DNA of 64,000 nt, from NCBI RefSeq assembly GCF_001439845.1, contig NZ_JYLO01000003.1, forward strand, positions 310,001-374,000, read 5' to 3'. The position numbers and the translations under genes were made by a program. Origin of the DNA: Pseudomonas lactis. Lineage in GTDB: Bacteria > Pseudomonadota > Gammaproteobacteria > Pseudomonadales > Pseudomonadaceae. Below the pieces are notes generated by a model. That model worked only from the letters and a program-made list of their open reading frames with translations, had not been told where the DNA came from and ran no database searches. Below are positions 34,417 through 44,882 of the stretch, in pieces; position 1 is the first letter of the stretch; the number at the start of each line of letters is the position of its first letter.

Positions 34417-35232
34417 ATGCCAAAGCCATTAGTACGTTCTGCGCTGTTTGTGCCGGGCAGCCGCCCGGAGCGGTTTGCCAAGGCCCTGGCCAGCGGCGCC
34501 GACGCGGTGATTGTGGATTTTGAAGACGCGGTGGAAGAACCGCTCAAGCGTCAGGCTCGGGATAATCTGGGCGCGTTCCTGCATGCGCATGCCGAAGCCC
34601 AGGTGTGGGTACGCATCAACGCGCCCCAGCATGCCGAGCATTTTGCCGATGTCGCCTTCTGCAAGTCCCATGCAAATGTGGCGGGGGTGTTGCTGCCCAA
34701 GGTCGAAAGCGCGGCCCAGGTGGCGGTGGTGGCCGCGACCGGCAAACGTATCTGGCCGATTATTGAAAGCGCACGGGGTTTGCTGGCACTGGCGCAGATT
34801 GCCCAGGCGCCCCAGGTAGAGCGCCTGTCGTTCGGCGGTTTGGACCTGGCGCTGGACCTCAACCTGAGCAGTCACTCCCACGCCGCCGAACTGGCCCTTG
34901 ACCAGGCGCGCCTGGCGCTGATCGTGCATTCGCGCGCGGCGGGCCTGGCGGCGCCGCTGGACGGCGTGCACCCGGCCATCGACGACCCCGAAGGCCTGCA
35001 CCGCTCGATCCGGCACGCTTATGAGATGGGCTTTGCCGGGGCATTGTGCATTCATCCCAAGCAAGTCGCGGTGATCCATGCCGCGCTGGCGCCTAGCGCC
35101 GAAGAGCTGGCCTGGGCCAGGCGCGTGGTGGAGGCGGGTGCCCATGGGGCAGGGGCTTATCAAATTGACGGGCAGATGGTGGATGCGCCGGTACTGCTGC
35201 GCGCGCAGCGGCTGCTGGCCGCGCAACTGTAA
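34417..35232 (+). CDS. ccl: (S)-citramalyl-CoA lyase (HpcH/HpaI, CitE-like)
   Basis: A 271-residue TIM-barrel lyase that splits citramalyl-CoA into pyruvate and acetyl-CoA, the last step of itaconate use. It shows SALFVPGSRPERFAKALASG, DAVIVDFEDAVE, PIIESARGLLAL, LSFGGLDLALDL and CIHPKQVAVI. The arginine, glutamate and aspartate that hold magnesium and acyl-CoA in CitE-type lyases all appear in their usual places. I use the ATG at 34417; a GTG at 34414 is the same frame. A REPIN follows 22 bases after the stop, which may end the first transcript before the transporter genes. Confidence 0.9.
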   Translation: MPKPLVRSALFVPGSRPERFAKALASGADAVIVDFEDAVEEPLKRQARDNLGAFLHAHAEAQVWVRINAPQHAEHFADVAFCKSHANVAGVLLPKVESAAQVAVVAATGKRIWPIIESARGLLALAQIAQAPQVERLSFGGLDLALDLNLSSHSHAAELALDQARLALIVHSRAAGLAAPLDGVHPAIDDPEGLHRSIRHAYEMGFAGALCIHPKQVAVIHAALAPSAEELAWARRVVEAGAHGAGAYQIDGQMVDAPVLLRAQRLLAAQL

Positions 35233-35254
35233 CTGACAAAACCGGGAGCAAAAT

Positions 35255-36435
<1,181 letters not shown>

Positions 36436-36439
36436 TCCC

Positions 36440-36463
36440 CTGTGGGAGCGGGCTTGCCCGCGA
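36440..36463 (+). repeat. Single family B REP
   Basis: TGTGGGAGCGGGCTTGCCCG followed by CGAC, with no inverted partner in reach. It starts five bases after the dctP stop and adjoins the MITE-like element at 36467. Confidence 0.75.
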
Positions 36464-36466
36464 CTG

Positions 36467-36585
36467 ATCGTTCCCACGCTCCGCGTGGTAATGCATCCCG
36501 TGACGCTCCGCGTCGCCTTACGCACGGCGTGATACAGGACGTGGAACGTCCGGGGCGGCATTACCACGCGGAGCGTGGGAACGAT
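36467..36585. repeat. 119-bp MITE-like element with perfect 28-base inverted ends
   Basis: The left end (36467-36494) begins ATCGTTCCCACGCTCCGCGT and the right end (36558-36585) is its exact reverse complement over all 28 bases. The 63-base middle includes a further GACGCTCCGCGTC palindrome. No protein is encoded. It sits between dctP and dctQ and could form a strong hairpin in the transcript, so it may lower dctQM expression or protect the dctP message. Confidence 0.82.
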
Positions 36586-36635
36586 CTAGCAGGTTGACCT
36601 GGCTTTTACCTATCTCTGCCTCGCGAGGTTTTGCC

Positions 36636-37268
36636 ATGCAAACGCTAAGGCGCGTCTGGGAGCACCTGGAGGAAGGCTTCATTGCTTTCCTGCTGGCCGC
36701 CATGACCCTGGTGACATTCGTCTACGTCATGCTCAACAACGTCTACACCCTGTTCTTTGCCCTGGCCGACAAATGGGCCTGGAGCGGCCCCTTCTTCAAT
36801 GCCCTGGGCGACGGCACCATGACCTTGGCCCAAGAGATGACCTGGAGCGTGGCGCTGACCAAGGCCATGTTCGGCTGGTTGATTTTCTTCGGCATTTCTT
36901 ACGGCGTGCGCACCGCTGGCCACCTGGGCGTGGATGCGCTGGTGCGGCTGACCCGGCGCCCGGTGCAACGCCTGCTCGGCATGCTCGCCTGCCTGTGCTG
37001 CCTGGCCTATGCCGGGCTGTTCATGGTGGCCAGCTACAAGTGGGTGAGTGCGGTAATGACCGCGCATATCGGCGCCGAAGACCTCGACCAGTTCGGCATC
37101 GATGTCGGCGACATCGTGGTGATCGTGCCCATTGGCTTTGCCTTGGTCTTGATCCGCTACCTGGAAATTTTCTACCGCATCTTTACCCACCGCCAGGTGG
37201 GGTTGGGGTTGGCCGACGAGGCCGGTGAGGCCAGCAAGTTGGCCGGCAGCCATGAGGAGCGTCACTGA
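36636..37268 (+). CDS. dctQ: TRAP transporter small permease DctQ
   Basis: A 210-residue inner-membrane protein with about four transmembrane helices (residues roughly 15-38, 75-95, 115-135, 155-178). SYGVRTAGHLGVDALVRLTR is the DctQ signature after helix 2. A soluble periplasmic loop near residues 45-60 is longer than in minimal DctQ proteins. The start is the ATG at 36636. The stop overlaps the dctM start within TGATG, so translation is coupled. Confidence 0.88.
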   Translation: MQTLRRVWEHLEEGFIAFLLAAMTLVTFVYVMLNNVYTLFFALADKWAWSGPFFNALGDGTMTLAQEMTWSVALTKAMFGWLIFFGISYGVRTAGHLGVDALVRLTRRPVQRLLGMLACLCCLAYAGLFMVASYKWVSAVMTAHIGAEDLDQFGIDVGDIVVIVPIGFALVLIRYLEIFYRIFTHRQVGLGLADEAGEASKLAGSHEERH

Positions 37269-38548
37269 TGGCCGTGCTCTGTCTGTTTCTACTGTTATTC
37301 GTGTTCATGTTCCTGGGCGTGCCGATTGCGATTGCCCTGGGGCTGTCCGGTGCGGTGTCGATCCTGATGTTCAGCCAGGACTCGGTGAGCTCCCTGGCGA
37401 TCAAGTTGTTTGAAACCAGCGACGCCTACACCTTCCTGGCGATTCCCTTTTTCCTGTTATCCGGCGCCTTCATGACCACCGGCGGCGTGGCCCAGCGGCT
37501 GATCGACTTTGCCAACGCCTGTGTCGGGCATATCCGCGGTGGCCTGGCGATTGCGGCGGTGCTGGCGTGCATGCTGTTTGCGGCGCTGTCCGGCTCATCA
37601 CCGGCCACGGTGGCGGCGGTGGGCTCGATTGCCGTGGCGGGCATGGTGCGTTCCGGTTACCCGAAGGAGTTTGGGGCAGGCATCATCTGCAATGCCGGGA
37701 CCTTGGGCATTCTGATTCCGCCGTCGATCGTGATGGTGGTGTATTCGGCGGCGACCGAAACCTCAGTAGGCAAATTGTTCATGGCCGGGGTGATTCCGGG
37801 TTTGCTGCTGGGCCTGATGTTGATGGTCGCGATCTACATCGTCGCCCGCATCAAGAAGCTGCCAGCGCAACCCCGGGCGACATTCCGTGAGTGGCTGAGC
37901 TGCGCACGCCGGGCGTTCTGGGGCCTGTTGCTGCTGGTGATCATCCTTGGGGGCATTTACAGCGGCATGTTCACCCCGACCGAGGCGGCGGCGGTGGCGG
38001 CGGTGTATTCGGCGTTTGTCGCGCTGTTCGTCTACAAGGACATGAAGCTGCGTGACTGCCCCAAAGTGCTGCTGGAGTCTGGGCGGTTGTCGATCATGCT
38101 GATGTTCATCATCGCCAACGCCATGTTGTTTGCCCACGTGCTGACCACCGAGCAGATCCCGCAGGAAATCACCGCTTGGGTGATCTCCGAAGGGCTGACG
38201 CCGATTGGCTTTTTGATCATGGTCAACGTGGTGTTGCTGATTGCCGGCAGCTTTATGGAGCCTTCGGCCATTGTGCTGATCCTGGCGCCGATCTTTTTCC
38301 CGATTGCGATGAAGCTGGGCATTGATCCGATTCACCTGGGCATCGTGATGGTGGTGAACATGGAAATCGGCCTGGTGCATCCGCCGGTGGGGCTGAATCT
38401 GTTCGTGACCTCGGCGGTGACGGGGCTGACCCTGGGGCAGACCATCCGCGCGGCGATGCCGTGGCTGATGATCCTGTTGGTGTTCCTGATCATGGTCACC
38501 TACCTGCCGTTCATTTCCCTCGCGCTGCCGCAGTGGCTGGGGATGTGA
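37268..38548 (+). CDS. dctM: TRAP transporter large permease DctM
   Basis: A 426-residue, roughly twelve-helix permease that carries substrate with sodium. FVFMFLGVPIAIALGLSG opens the protein; ALSGSSPATVAAVGSIAVAG and NAGTLGILIPPSIVMVVYS are the first family signature, and GLVHPPVGLNLFVTSAVTGL the second. GAGGAG precedes the ATG. A clear terminator hairpin follows at 38558-38586, which marks the end of the itaconate uptake block. Confidence 0.92.
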   Translation: MAVLCLFLLLFVFMFLGVPIAIALGLSGAVSILMFSQDSVSSLAIKLFETSDAYTFLAIPFFLLSGAFMTTGGVAQRLIDFANACVGHIRGGLAIAAVLACMLFAALSGSSPATVAAVGSIAVAGMVRSGYPKEFGAGIICNAGTLGILIPPSIVMVVYSAATETSVGKLFMAGVIPGLLLGLMLMVAIYIVARIKKLPAQPRATFREWLSCARRAFWGLLLLVIILGGIYSGMFTPTEAAAVAAVYSAFVALFVYKDMKLRDCPKVLLESGRLSIMLMFIIANAMLFAHVLTTEQIPQEITAWVISEGLTPIGFLIMVNVVLLIAGSFMEPSAIVLILAPIFFPIAMKLGIDPIHLGIVMVVNMEIGLVHPPVGLNLFVTSAVTGLTLGQTIRAAMPWLMILLVFLIMVTYLPFISLALPQWLGM

Positions 38549-38557
38549 GGCCGCTAG

Positions 38558-38586
38558 GCGGTGGGAGAGGGCAGCCCTCCCACCGC
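38558..38586. terminator. Bidirectional hairpin terminator between dctM and chemoreceptor gene
   Basis: GCGGTGGGAG (38558-38567), nine loop bases, CTCCCACCGC (38577-38586): a perfect 10-bp stem between two convergent stops. Only short T runs follow, so its strength rests on the stem. Confidence 0.65.
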
Positions 38587-38595
38587 TGAGGGGCT

Positions 38596-40230
38596 TTAGA
38601 CCTTGAACTGACGCAAAAGCCCATCAAGCTGCTCGCTCAAGCCACGCAACTGTGCACTCGCCACGCTGGATTGCTCCGCCGCCAGCGCGGTGCTGTGGGA
38701 CAGCCCGGCCGCTTGGGTGACGTTCTGGTTGATGTCTTCCACCACGTGGGCCTGTTGCAGGGTGGCGCTGGCAATCGAGGCGTTCAGGCCGTTGAGGTTG
38801 TGCAGCGCCTGGCCGATGGCGGTGAGGCTCGCGCCCGCCTGGCCGGCTTGTTCGATGGTTAGTTGCGAGGCGCTGTGGCTGTCGCTGATCACCTTGACCG
38901 CCGCTTCCGAGTGGCCTTGCAGGCGCTCGATCATCACCTGGATCTCGGCGGTGGATTTCTGCGTGCGCTGGGCCAGCAGGCGCACCTCATCGGCGACCAC
39001 CGCGAACCCACGGCCTTGCTCCCCGGCACGTGCGGCTTCGATGGCGGCGTTGAGGGCGAGCAGGTTGGTCTGGTCGGCGATGGAGCGGATCACCTCCAGT
39101 ACCCCGCCGATCTGCGTGCTTTCGCTGGAGAGCGTGCGGATCACCTCAACAGCCTGACTAATAGTGGTGGAGAGCTGGTCGATCTGCTGCAAGCTGCCGT
39201 CGATATTGACCTGTCCCTGTTGGGCCTGGGCCTGGGCATCGCGCATTTCGCTGGCAGCGTGCTCGGCATTTTTTGCCACGTCCTGCACACCGTAGGTGAC
39301 TTCGTTGATGGCGGTGGCCACCAGTTCCATCTGTTGCGATTGCTGCTGGCTGCGGTCATGGGCCTGGCTGGCGTTGTGGCCCAGTTCGGTGGACGACTGG
39401 CCCAGGGCGTTCGCGCACACCTGCAACTGGCCAACCACCTGGCGCAGTTTAGCGGTGAAGCTATTGAAGTGCTGGGCCAGTTGCGTCAATTCGTCACGGC
39501 CGTGGGTGTCGAGGCTGTGGGTCAGGTCGCTTTCGCCGCTGGCGATATTGCCCATGGCATTCACCGCCGCCTGCAACGGCTGCACGATGCTGCGGGCAAT
39601 CAGCACCACCAGCACGGCCATCATCAGCGCAATACCCAGGCCAATGGCCGAGGCTTTCCACACCTGGCCCCTGAATTCGGCCTGCACATCGTCCACGTAG
39701 ACGCCGGAGCCGATGATCCAGCCCCAGGGTTCGAACAGTTGGATGTACGAGGTTTTCTCTACCGGCGCTTCGGCGCCAGGCTTCGGCCAGCGGTAGTTGA
39801 CGATGCCGGCACCCTTGGCCTTGGCCAGGCTCACGAATTCGTTGAACACGGCGAAACCGTCCGGGTCGCGAATCGCCGAGAGGTTCTGGCCGTCGAGCTT
39901 GGGGTTGGCCGCGTGCATGATCATCACGGGGGTGAGGTCGTTGATCCAAAAGTAATCATCGTGGTCATAACGCAGGCCGCGCACCGCGCTCAAGGCCTGT
40001 TGTTGCGCGGCGTCGCGGGTCAGTACGCCGGTTTTTTCCAGGTTCTGGTAATAGCTGAGTACGCCACTGGCGGTCTGCACCACGTGCTGGGTCTGCTGGC
40101 GCTTGGCCTGGTAGAGGTCGCCGTGGATCTGGTTGAGCATCAACAGCCCCAAGGCCAGCAGCATCAACACGGCAACTATCAGGATCAGCCAAAGGCGGCG
40201 GCTGATCGACATGCTGCGCAAACTGTTCAT
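38596..40230 (-). CDS. Methyl-accepting chemotaxis protein with single Cache domain
   Basis: A 544-residue chemoreceptor. TM1 is at about residues 12-33. The periplasmic part (34-190) is a small Cache domain with [20 protein letters not shown] and [17 protein letters not shown]2 is at about 192-212, followed by a HAMP linker. The signalling hairpin tip is [20 protein letters not shown] then [20 protein letters not shown], which contacts CheA and CheW. No C-terminal CheR-binding pentapeptide is present. sCache_2 receptors often sense small organic acids; position next to itaconate uptake is suggestive only. Confidence 0.92.
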   Translation of the reverse strand: MNSLRSMSISRRLWLILIVAVLMLLALGLLMLNQIHGDLYQAKRQQTQHVVQTASGVLSYYQNLEKTGVLTRDAAQQQALSAVRGLRYDHDDYFWINDLTPVMIMHAANPKLDGQNLSAIRDPDGFAVFNEFVSLAKAKGAGIVNYRWPKPGAEAPVEKTSYIQLFEPWGWIIGSGVYVDDVQAEFRGQVWKASAIGLGIALMMAVLVVLIARSIVQPLQAAVNAMGNIASGESDLTHSLDTHGRDELTQLAQHFNSFTAKLRQVVGQLQVCANALGQSSTELGHNASQAHDRSQQQSQQMELVATAINEVTYGVQDVAKNAEHAASEMRDAQAQAQQGQVNIDGSLQQIDQLSTTISQAVEVIRTLSSESTQIGGVLEVIRSIADQTNLLALNAAIEAARAGEQGRGFAVVADEVRLLAQRTQKSTAEIQVMIERLQGHSEAAVKVISDSHSASQLTIEQAGQAGASLTAIGQALHNLNGLNASIASATLQQAHVVEDINQNVTQAAGLSHSTALAAEQSSVASAQLRGLSEQLDGLLRQFKV

Positions 40231-40456
40231 CGTCCTGTCACTCCCTGCTCTTTATAATTGTGGTGCTGCTTCGAGATTTCCGGCGTGTCTGATAGGCTTT
40301 CGGCCCGGAATCGAAAAACCTGAGTACTGCCTGATTTTTCACGGAATTTTTGCAGACCGGCGTTGAGAATCAACCGCGGGCGCTTGTGTGCGCTCGTCGT
40401 CAGTGAACTTAAAAAAGACTAAGAGGCATGCCCCGCGCATGACCTTTGGAGACAGC

Positions 40457-41287
40457 ATGGATTTTTGGACCGCCATACAGGCATTGATTCTCGGCATCGT
40501 AGAGGGGCTTACGGAGTTCTTGCCGATCTCCAGCACCGGCCACCAGATCATCGTCGCCGACCTGATCAATTTTGGTGGCGAGCGTTTCGAAGCCTTCAAC
40601 ATCATTATCCAGCTGGGCGCGATCCTGGCGGTGGTCTGGGAGTTTCGACGCAAGATCTTTGACGTGGTTATCGGCCTGCCGACCCAGCCCAAAGCCCGGC
40701 GCTTTACCGTCAACCTGATCATCGCCGTATTGCCCGCGGTGGTACTCGGGGTGATCTTCGCCGATCTGATCAAGCACTACCTGTTCAACCCTATCACCGT
40801 GGCCACAGCGCTGGTGGTGGGCGGCGTGATCATGTTGTGGGCTGAACGCCGCCAGCATGCGGTGCGGGCTGAGAGCGTCGATGACATCACCTGGAAAGAC
40901 GCCCTGAAAGTCGGCCTGGCCCAGTGCCTGGCCATGATCCCCGGCACCTCGCGTTCCGGTGCGACGATCATCGGCGGCCTGTTGTTCGGCCTGTCACGCA
41001 AGACGGCCACCGAGTTCTCGTTCTTCCTGGCGATGCCCACCATGGTCGGTGCGGCGGTGTACTCGGGCTATAAGTACCGGGACCTGTTCCAGCCCGCGGA
41101 CTTGCCGGTGTTCGCCATTGGCTTTGTCACCTCGTTCATCTTCGCGATGATTGCGGTCAAGGCCCTGCTCAAGTTCATCGCCAGCCACAGCTACGCGGCG
41201 TTTGCCTGGTATCGGATTGCCTTCGGCCTGGTGATCCTGGCGACCTGGCAGTTCGGCTGGATCGACTGGACTGCGGTCAAGCCATGA
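40457..41287 (+). CDS. uppP: Undecaprenyl-diphosphatase UppP (BacA)
   Basis: An inner-membrane enzyme that removes a phosphate from undecaprenyl diphosphate to recycle the cell-wall lipid carrier; it also gives bacitracin tolerance. The 276-residue protein has [17 protein letters not shown] (first signature, with the catalytic glutamates) and [20 protein letters not shown] (second, with the PGxSRSG phosphate loop), plus about seven or eight helices. I use the ATG at 40457; the longer frame upstream is not family-like. Its stop overlaps the DUF1294 start within ATGA, so the two are translationally coupled. Confidence 0.94.
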   Translation: MDFWTAIQALILGIVEGLTEFLPISSTGHQIIVADLINFGGERFEAFNIIIQLGAILAVVWEFRRKIFDVVIGLPTQPKARRFTVNLIIAVLPAVVLGVIFADLIKHYLFNPITVATALVVGGVIMLWAERRQHAVRAESVDDITWKDALKVGLAQCLAMIPGTSRSGATIIGGLLFGLSRKTATEFSFFLAMPTMVGAAVYSGYKYRDLFQPADLPVFAIGFVTSFIFAMIAVKALLKFIASHSYAAFAWYRIAFGLVILATWQFGWIDWTAVKP

Positions 41288-41667
41288 GCATCCAGCATCC
41301 ACGCCTGAAGGCGCTGCTCTTTGTGCTGCTGTGTGCCGCGCCGCTGCTGGGCTCGGCCTTGCTGTGGTATCGCGGCGAAACGGTCATCCCGTTGATGGCC
41401 TACGGTGTGGTCAGCGTGGTGGCGTTCTTCCTGTACTGGAGCGATAAGCGCAAGGCCCAGACCGAAGGCTGGCGCACCCCGGAAAACATCCTGCACGCGG
41501 TGGAGCTGGCGGGCGGTTGGCCGGGGGCGTTGATCGCCCAGCAGGTGTTCCGGCACAAGACGCGCAAGGTGTCTTACCAGGTGCTGTTCTGGGTGATTGT
41601 GCTGTTGCACCAGGTGTTCTGGCTGGACCAGTTGTTCTTGGGCGGCACCTTGCTGTCAATCCTCTAG
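41284..41667 (+). CDS. DUF1294 membrane protein
   Basis: A 127-residue protein with about four hydrophobic segments. [20 protein letters not shown] then [20 protein letters not shown] is the DUF1294 signature, and [11 protein letters not shown] the last helix. In related proteins this unit is fused to a cold-shock domain; here it stands alone. It overlaps uppP by four bases, which suggests a linked role at the membrane, and overlaps the convergent MmcQ/YjbR gene by 12 bases. The function is unknown. Confidence 0.85.
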   Translation: MSIQHPRLKALLFVLLCAAPLLGSALLWYRGETVIPLMAYGVVSVVAFFLYWSDKRKAQTEGWRTPENILHAVELAGGWPGALIAQQVFRHKTRKVSYQVLFWVIVLLHQVFWLDQLFLGGTLLSIL

Positions 41668-42012
41668 CCGCAAGCCAATCTGCGTGCGCTTGGGCAGCTT
41701 GCTGACCACCAACTGGTGGGAGCGCTGCAACAAGCCGCGCAGTTCCTCAGCGCCCAAAGGGTAGGGCGTGTTCATGATGACCCACTGTGCCCTCGCCAGG
41801 TAAGGCGCCGGGTGAATGCCCGGCCGGTCGACGTGGCCCAGGAACAGCTCCTTGTCGACCTTGAAGGCCAGCGACTCACCGCGCAGGTTCTGCAAGGCGA
41901 ACATCTTGTTGCCAGCAATCGAGAACACCCGCACGCCGCCCCATTTATAGTCTTCCCGTGCGCCTGGCAGGCTCAGGCAGAAACCTGCGACTTGTTCTTC
42001 TGTCATGCTCAT
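41656..42012 (-). CDS. MmcQ/YjbR-family DNA-binding-like protein
   Basis: A 118-residue protein of the MmcQ/YjbR (CyaY-like fold) family: FCLSLPGAREDYKWGGVRVF, then NKMFALQNLRGESLAFKVDK and HVDRPGIHPAPYLARAQWVI. The ATG at 42012 overlaps the stop of the upstream LysR gene within ATGA, so the two form an operon. The open frame upstream of 42012 lies inside the LysR gene and is a shadow. Proteins of this fold are often called DNA-binding, but no role is established. Confidence 0.85.
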   Translation of the reverse strand: MSMTEEQVAGFCLSLPGAREDYKWGGVRVFSIAGNKMFALQNLRGESLAFKVDKELFLGHVDRPGIHPAPYLARAQWVIMNTPYPLGAEELRGLLQRSHQLVVSKLPKRTQIGLRLED

Positions 42013-42917
42013 AACAGCCGATCTCCACAGCCTTTGAAGCCTTCTTCCAGATAGTCGATCCAGGCCCGGATGGCCGGCAGCACGCCGCGCCGGTGCGGGT
42101 ACACCGCCTGCAGCCAGCCGCCCGGCAATGACCATTGCGGCAGCAGTTGCACCAGCCGGCCGCTGGCCAGTTCTTCTTCGCAGTACATCATCGGCAGTAT
42201 CGTAAAGCCCACGCCCATGATGGCGCTGGCCTTGCGCACGATAAAGTCCTCGATGCCCAGGCGCGCTTCCATCACCAGTTCATGGGTATTGCCCTGGGGA
42301 TCGATGATGCGTTGATGCACCATTCGGTCGGCCTCAAGTGCGCCGAGTATGGGCAACTGTTTGAGGTCTTCCAGGGTTCCGACCTGCCGATCACGCATGA
42401 ACGCGGGGCTGGCCACCAGCACGGTGTGCGCCTGGCGCAGGCGCTTGGTGACCAGCAACGGGTCTTCATCGCCTTGTTCGCGAACGCGCAGTGCCACATC
42501 AATGCCTTCGGCCACCAGGTCGACGCGGCGGTTCACCAGGGTCATGTCCAACTGCACCAGCGGGTGAGCGGCGAGAAAACCTGCCACCAACTCCGGCAGG
42601 ATGTGTTGGGCCAGGCCCACCGGGCAACTGACCCGCAGCCGCCCACGCGGCTCGCTGGACATACTGGCCACGGCCTCGTCAGCCATTTCCGCTTCCAGCA
42701 GCATGGCCTGGCAGTGGCGCAGGTAGCGCTCACCCACGGCGGTGAGGGTCAGTTGCCGGGTGGTGCGTTGCAGCAGGCGTGCGCCCAGGCGGTCTTCCAG
42801 CTCGGCAATGCGCCGTGACAACCTGGATTTTGGAATCCCGAGCAGCCGGCCAGCCGCAGCAAAACCGCCGGCTTCGACGACTTTAGCGAAATAGTAGAGG
42901 TCGTTGAGGTCTTGCAT
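42009..42917 (-). CDS. LysR-family transcriptional regulator, divergent from azoR
   Basis: A 302-residue LysR regulator. The winged helix has DLNDLYYFAKVVEAGGFAAA and LGIPKSRLSRRIAELEDRLG; the rest is the effector domain. It is a paralogue of the regulator at 11329-12267. The palindrome TTGTCC-N8-GGACAA lies 11-30 bases before its start, between it and azoR, and is its probable operator. azoR is the likely target, with quinones or azo compounds as possible inducers. Its stop overlaps the YjbR-like start. Confidence 0.88.
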   Translation of the reverse strand: MQDLNDLYYFAKVVEAGGFAAAGRLLGIPKSRLSRRIAELEDRLGARLLQRTTRQLTLTAVGERYLRHCQAMLLEAEMADEAVASMSSEPRGRLRVSCPVGLAQHILPELVAGFLAAHPLVQLDMTLVNRRVDLVAEGIDVALRVREQGDEDPLLVTKRLRQAHTVLVASPAFMRDRQVGTLEDLKQLPILGALEADRMVHQRIIDPQGNTHELVMEARLGIEDFIVRKASAIMGVGFTILPMMYCEEELASGRLVQLLPQWSLPGGWLQAVYPHRRGVLPAIRAWIDYLEEGFKGCGDRLL

Positions 42918-42927
42918 GGTGGGCCTA

Positions 42928-42947
42928 TTGTCCTGTCAGTGGGACAA
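42928..42947. promoter_or_regulatory. Probable LysR operator between lysR and azoR
   Basis: TTGTCC (42928-42933), eight bases, GGACAA (42942-42947), a perfect inverted repeat between divergent genes. The proximal half forms the GGACAATAG also seen before the paralogous LysR start at 12267. Confidence 0.62.
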
Positions 42948-43042
42948 ACTATCGCATTTCAGATGGCTTATCGACCATTGGTTTCATGCGTAGCATCACC
43001 ACCATCTGATCGCCACTGTCGATCCCACCTCGGAGATCCATC

Positions 43043-43654
43043 ATGAAACTCTTGCACATCGATTCCAGCATCCTCGGCGACAACTCGGCCTCCCGTCAGC
43101 TCAGCGCCGGTGTAGTCAAGGCGTGGCAGGCCGCCCAGCCGGGTGTGGAAGTGACTTACCGTGACCTTGCCAGCGAAGGCATCAACCATTTCTCCGGCGC
43201 TACCCTGGGCGCGTTGGGCACTGCTGCCGAACTGCGCGATGCGGCGCAAAAGCACGAGGCTGAACTGAGTGCATCGTCGCTGGCTGAATTCCTCGCCGCC
43301 GATGCCGTGGTGGTGGGTGCGCCGATGTACAACTTCACCATCCCCACCCAGTTGAAAGCCTGGATCGACCGCATCGCAGTCGCCGGCCAGACCTTCCGTT
43401 ATTCCGAAGCCGGCCCTGAAGGCCTGTGCGGCAACAAGAAAGTCATTATTGTCTCCACCGCCGGTGGCCTGCATGCCGACCAGGCCTCGGGCGCTGCCCA
43501 CGAAGGCTACTTGAAGCTGCTGTTCGGTTTCCTCGGCATCACCGACATCGAGATCGTCCGCGCCGAAGGCCTGGCCTACGGTGATGAAGTGCGCAGCAAA
43601 GCCATGAGCGACGCCAACGTGCGCATCAACGAGCAACTGTTCGCCGCTGCGTAA
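43043..43654 (+). CDS. azoR: FMN-dependent NADH-azoreductase
   Basis: A 203-residue flavodoxin-fold enzyme that reduces azo dyes and quinones by two electrons. [20 protein letters not shown] is the FMN-phosphate loop, [20 protein letters not shown] the flavin-stacking segment, and [10 protein letters not shown] the second flavin loop, as in E. coli AzoR (201 residues). The ATG at 43043 has GGAG nearby. It is divergent from a LysR regulator. A short GGTTTCA-TTC-TGAAACC hairpin lies after the stop at 43681-43697. Confidence 0.92.
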   Translation: MKLLHIDSSILGDNSASRQLSAGVVKAWQAAQPGVEVTYRDLASEGINHFSGATLGALGTAAELRDAAQKHEAELSASSLAEFLAADAVVVGAPMYNFTIPTQLKAWIDRIAVAGQTFRYSEAGPEGLCGNKKVIIVSTAGGLHADQASGAAHEGYLKLLFGFLGITDIEIVRAEGLAYGDEVRSKAMSDANVRINEQLFAAA

Positions 43655-43844
43655 GGCTTATGTAAATTTGCCCTGTCCTCGGTTTCATTCTGAAACCTAG
43701 CGCCTAAACTCTGTATTCTGATCGCCCGAGCGCGAGCGGAGTACGGAGTTTTTTCGTTGTGGCCCAGGTTATGCAGACATCCATTCGATACCCTGGACTT
43801 TTTATCGACAGGCCGGTTTTTGTGCAGCAAAGGTGGACATCCCT

Positions 43845-44882
43845 ATGATGCGTCTTTGTGCTGTTTTGGTTCTTTCCCTGATTGGCGGCCTGGTTTCAGT
43901 GCACGCCGCGCCGGCACCGCACCCCCATTGGAGCGTGGGGTTTCATCGCATGAGTTTTCTCGACCCGCTGGATGCGCAGCCGATGAAAGCCATCGCGTTC
44001 TACCCCTCCACCGATGCCGAGCGCAGCACCGCGCTGGGCGCCTACCATGTCGCGGCCAGCGAAGATGCCAAGGTGGCGATCGGGCGTTTCCCGATGCTGA
44101 TGTTGTCCCACGGCAATACCGGCACGCCGCTGGCCCTGCATGACCTGGCCACCGCCTTGGCGCGCAAGGGGTTTGTGGTGGTGGCGGTGCTGCATCCCGG
44201 TGACAACTACAAGGACCACAGCCGCCTGGGCACCGTGAGCAATTTGTACGGTCGGCCGATCCAGATTTCCCAGGCGATCACCGCCGCCTTGGCCGAGCCG
44301 ATGCTGTCGCCCTTTGTGGATATTGATCAGATCGGCGTCATCGGTTATTCCGCTGGTGGCGAGACGGCATTGATTCTGGCGGGCGCCAAGCCGGATTTCG
44401 AACGTTTGCGCCGCTACTGCCAGGAACGCCCCGAAGACCGTGACGCGTGCACCACCAAGGGCGAGTTGGTGGTCGATCGCGACGATTTGCAACCCCAGGC
44501 CGATCCGCGCATCCATGCCTTGATGCTGATGGCGCCGCTGAGCTTGATGTTTGGCCGCCACACCCTGGCGGACGTGCATGTGCCGGTGCTGCTCTACAGT
44601 GGCGATGGCGACCAGTTGGTGGCCGTGGACAAGAACGCCGCCGCCCTGGCGCGCAAGTTGCCGCAGCCCCCGGATTTCAAACTGTTGGCCGGGGCCGGGC
44701 ACTTCGTGTTCATGGCCCCGTGTGACAGCGATCAACTGGCGAGCATGCCCGCCATTTGCACGGATGCCGATGGGGTTGATCGAGAAGGCATCCACCGCGA
44801 TCTGGTCTCCGAGGCCGGGCGTTTTTTCAGCCATACCCTGGGCGAGGCCACCCGCGCCGGCTTGCAGACCGCTGATCAGTAG
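43845..44882 (+). CDS. Exported alpha/beta hydrolase (dienelactone-hydrolase-like)
   Basis: A 345-residue protein with a Sec signal peptide of about 22 residues ending HAA. The catalytic triad can be placed: nucleophile serine in GYSAGGET, aspartate in SGDGDQLVAV and histidine in GAGHFVF. PMLMLSHGNTGTPLALHDLA holds the oxyanion loop. The family is often called 'predicted dienelactone hydrolase' or PAF-acetylhydrolase-like. A cysteine pair in the insert (RRYCQERPEDRDACTT) may form a disulfide. It overlaps the convergent MFS gene by seven bases. The substrate is unknown. Confidence 0.82.
   Translation: MMRLCAVLVLSLIGGLVSVHAAPAPHPHWSVGFHRMSFLDPLDAQPMKAIAFYPSTDAERSTALGAYHVAASEDAKVAIGRFPMLMLSHGNTGTPLALHDLATALARKGFVVVAVLHPGDNYKDHSRLGTVSNLYGRPIQISQAITAALAEPMLSPFVDIDQIGVIGYSAGGETALILAGAKPDFERLRRYCQERPEDRDACTTKGELVVDRDDLQPQADPRIHALMLMAPLSLMFGRHTLADVHVPVLLYSGDGDQLVAVDKNAAALARKLPQPPDFKLLAGAGHFVFMAPCDSDQLASMPAICTDADGVDREGIHRDLVSEAGRFFSHTLGEATRAGLQTADQ

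Noticed and set aside
43681..43697. GGTTTCA-TTC-TGAAACC hairpin after azoR as a terminator
   Set aside because: The stem is short and no T run follows, so I do not call a terminator.
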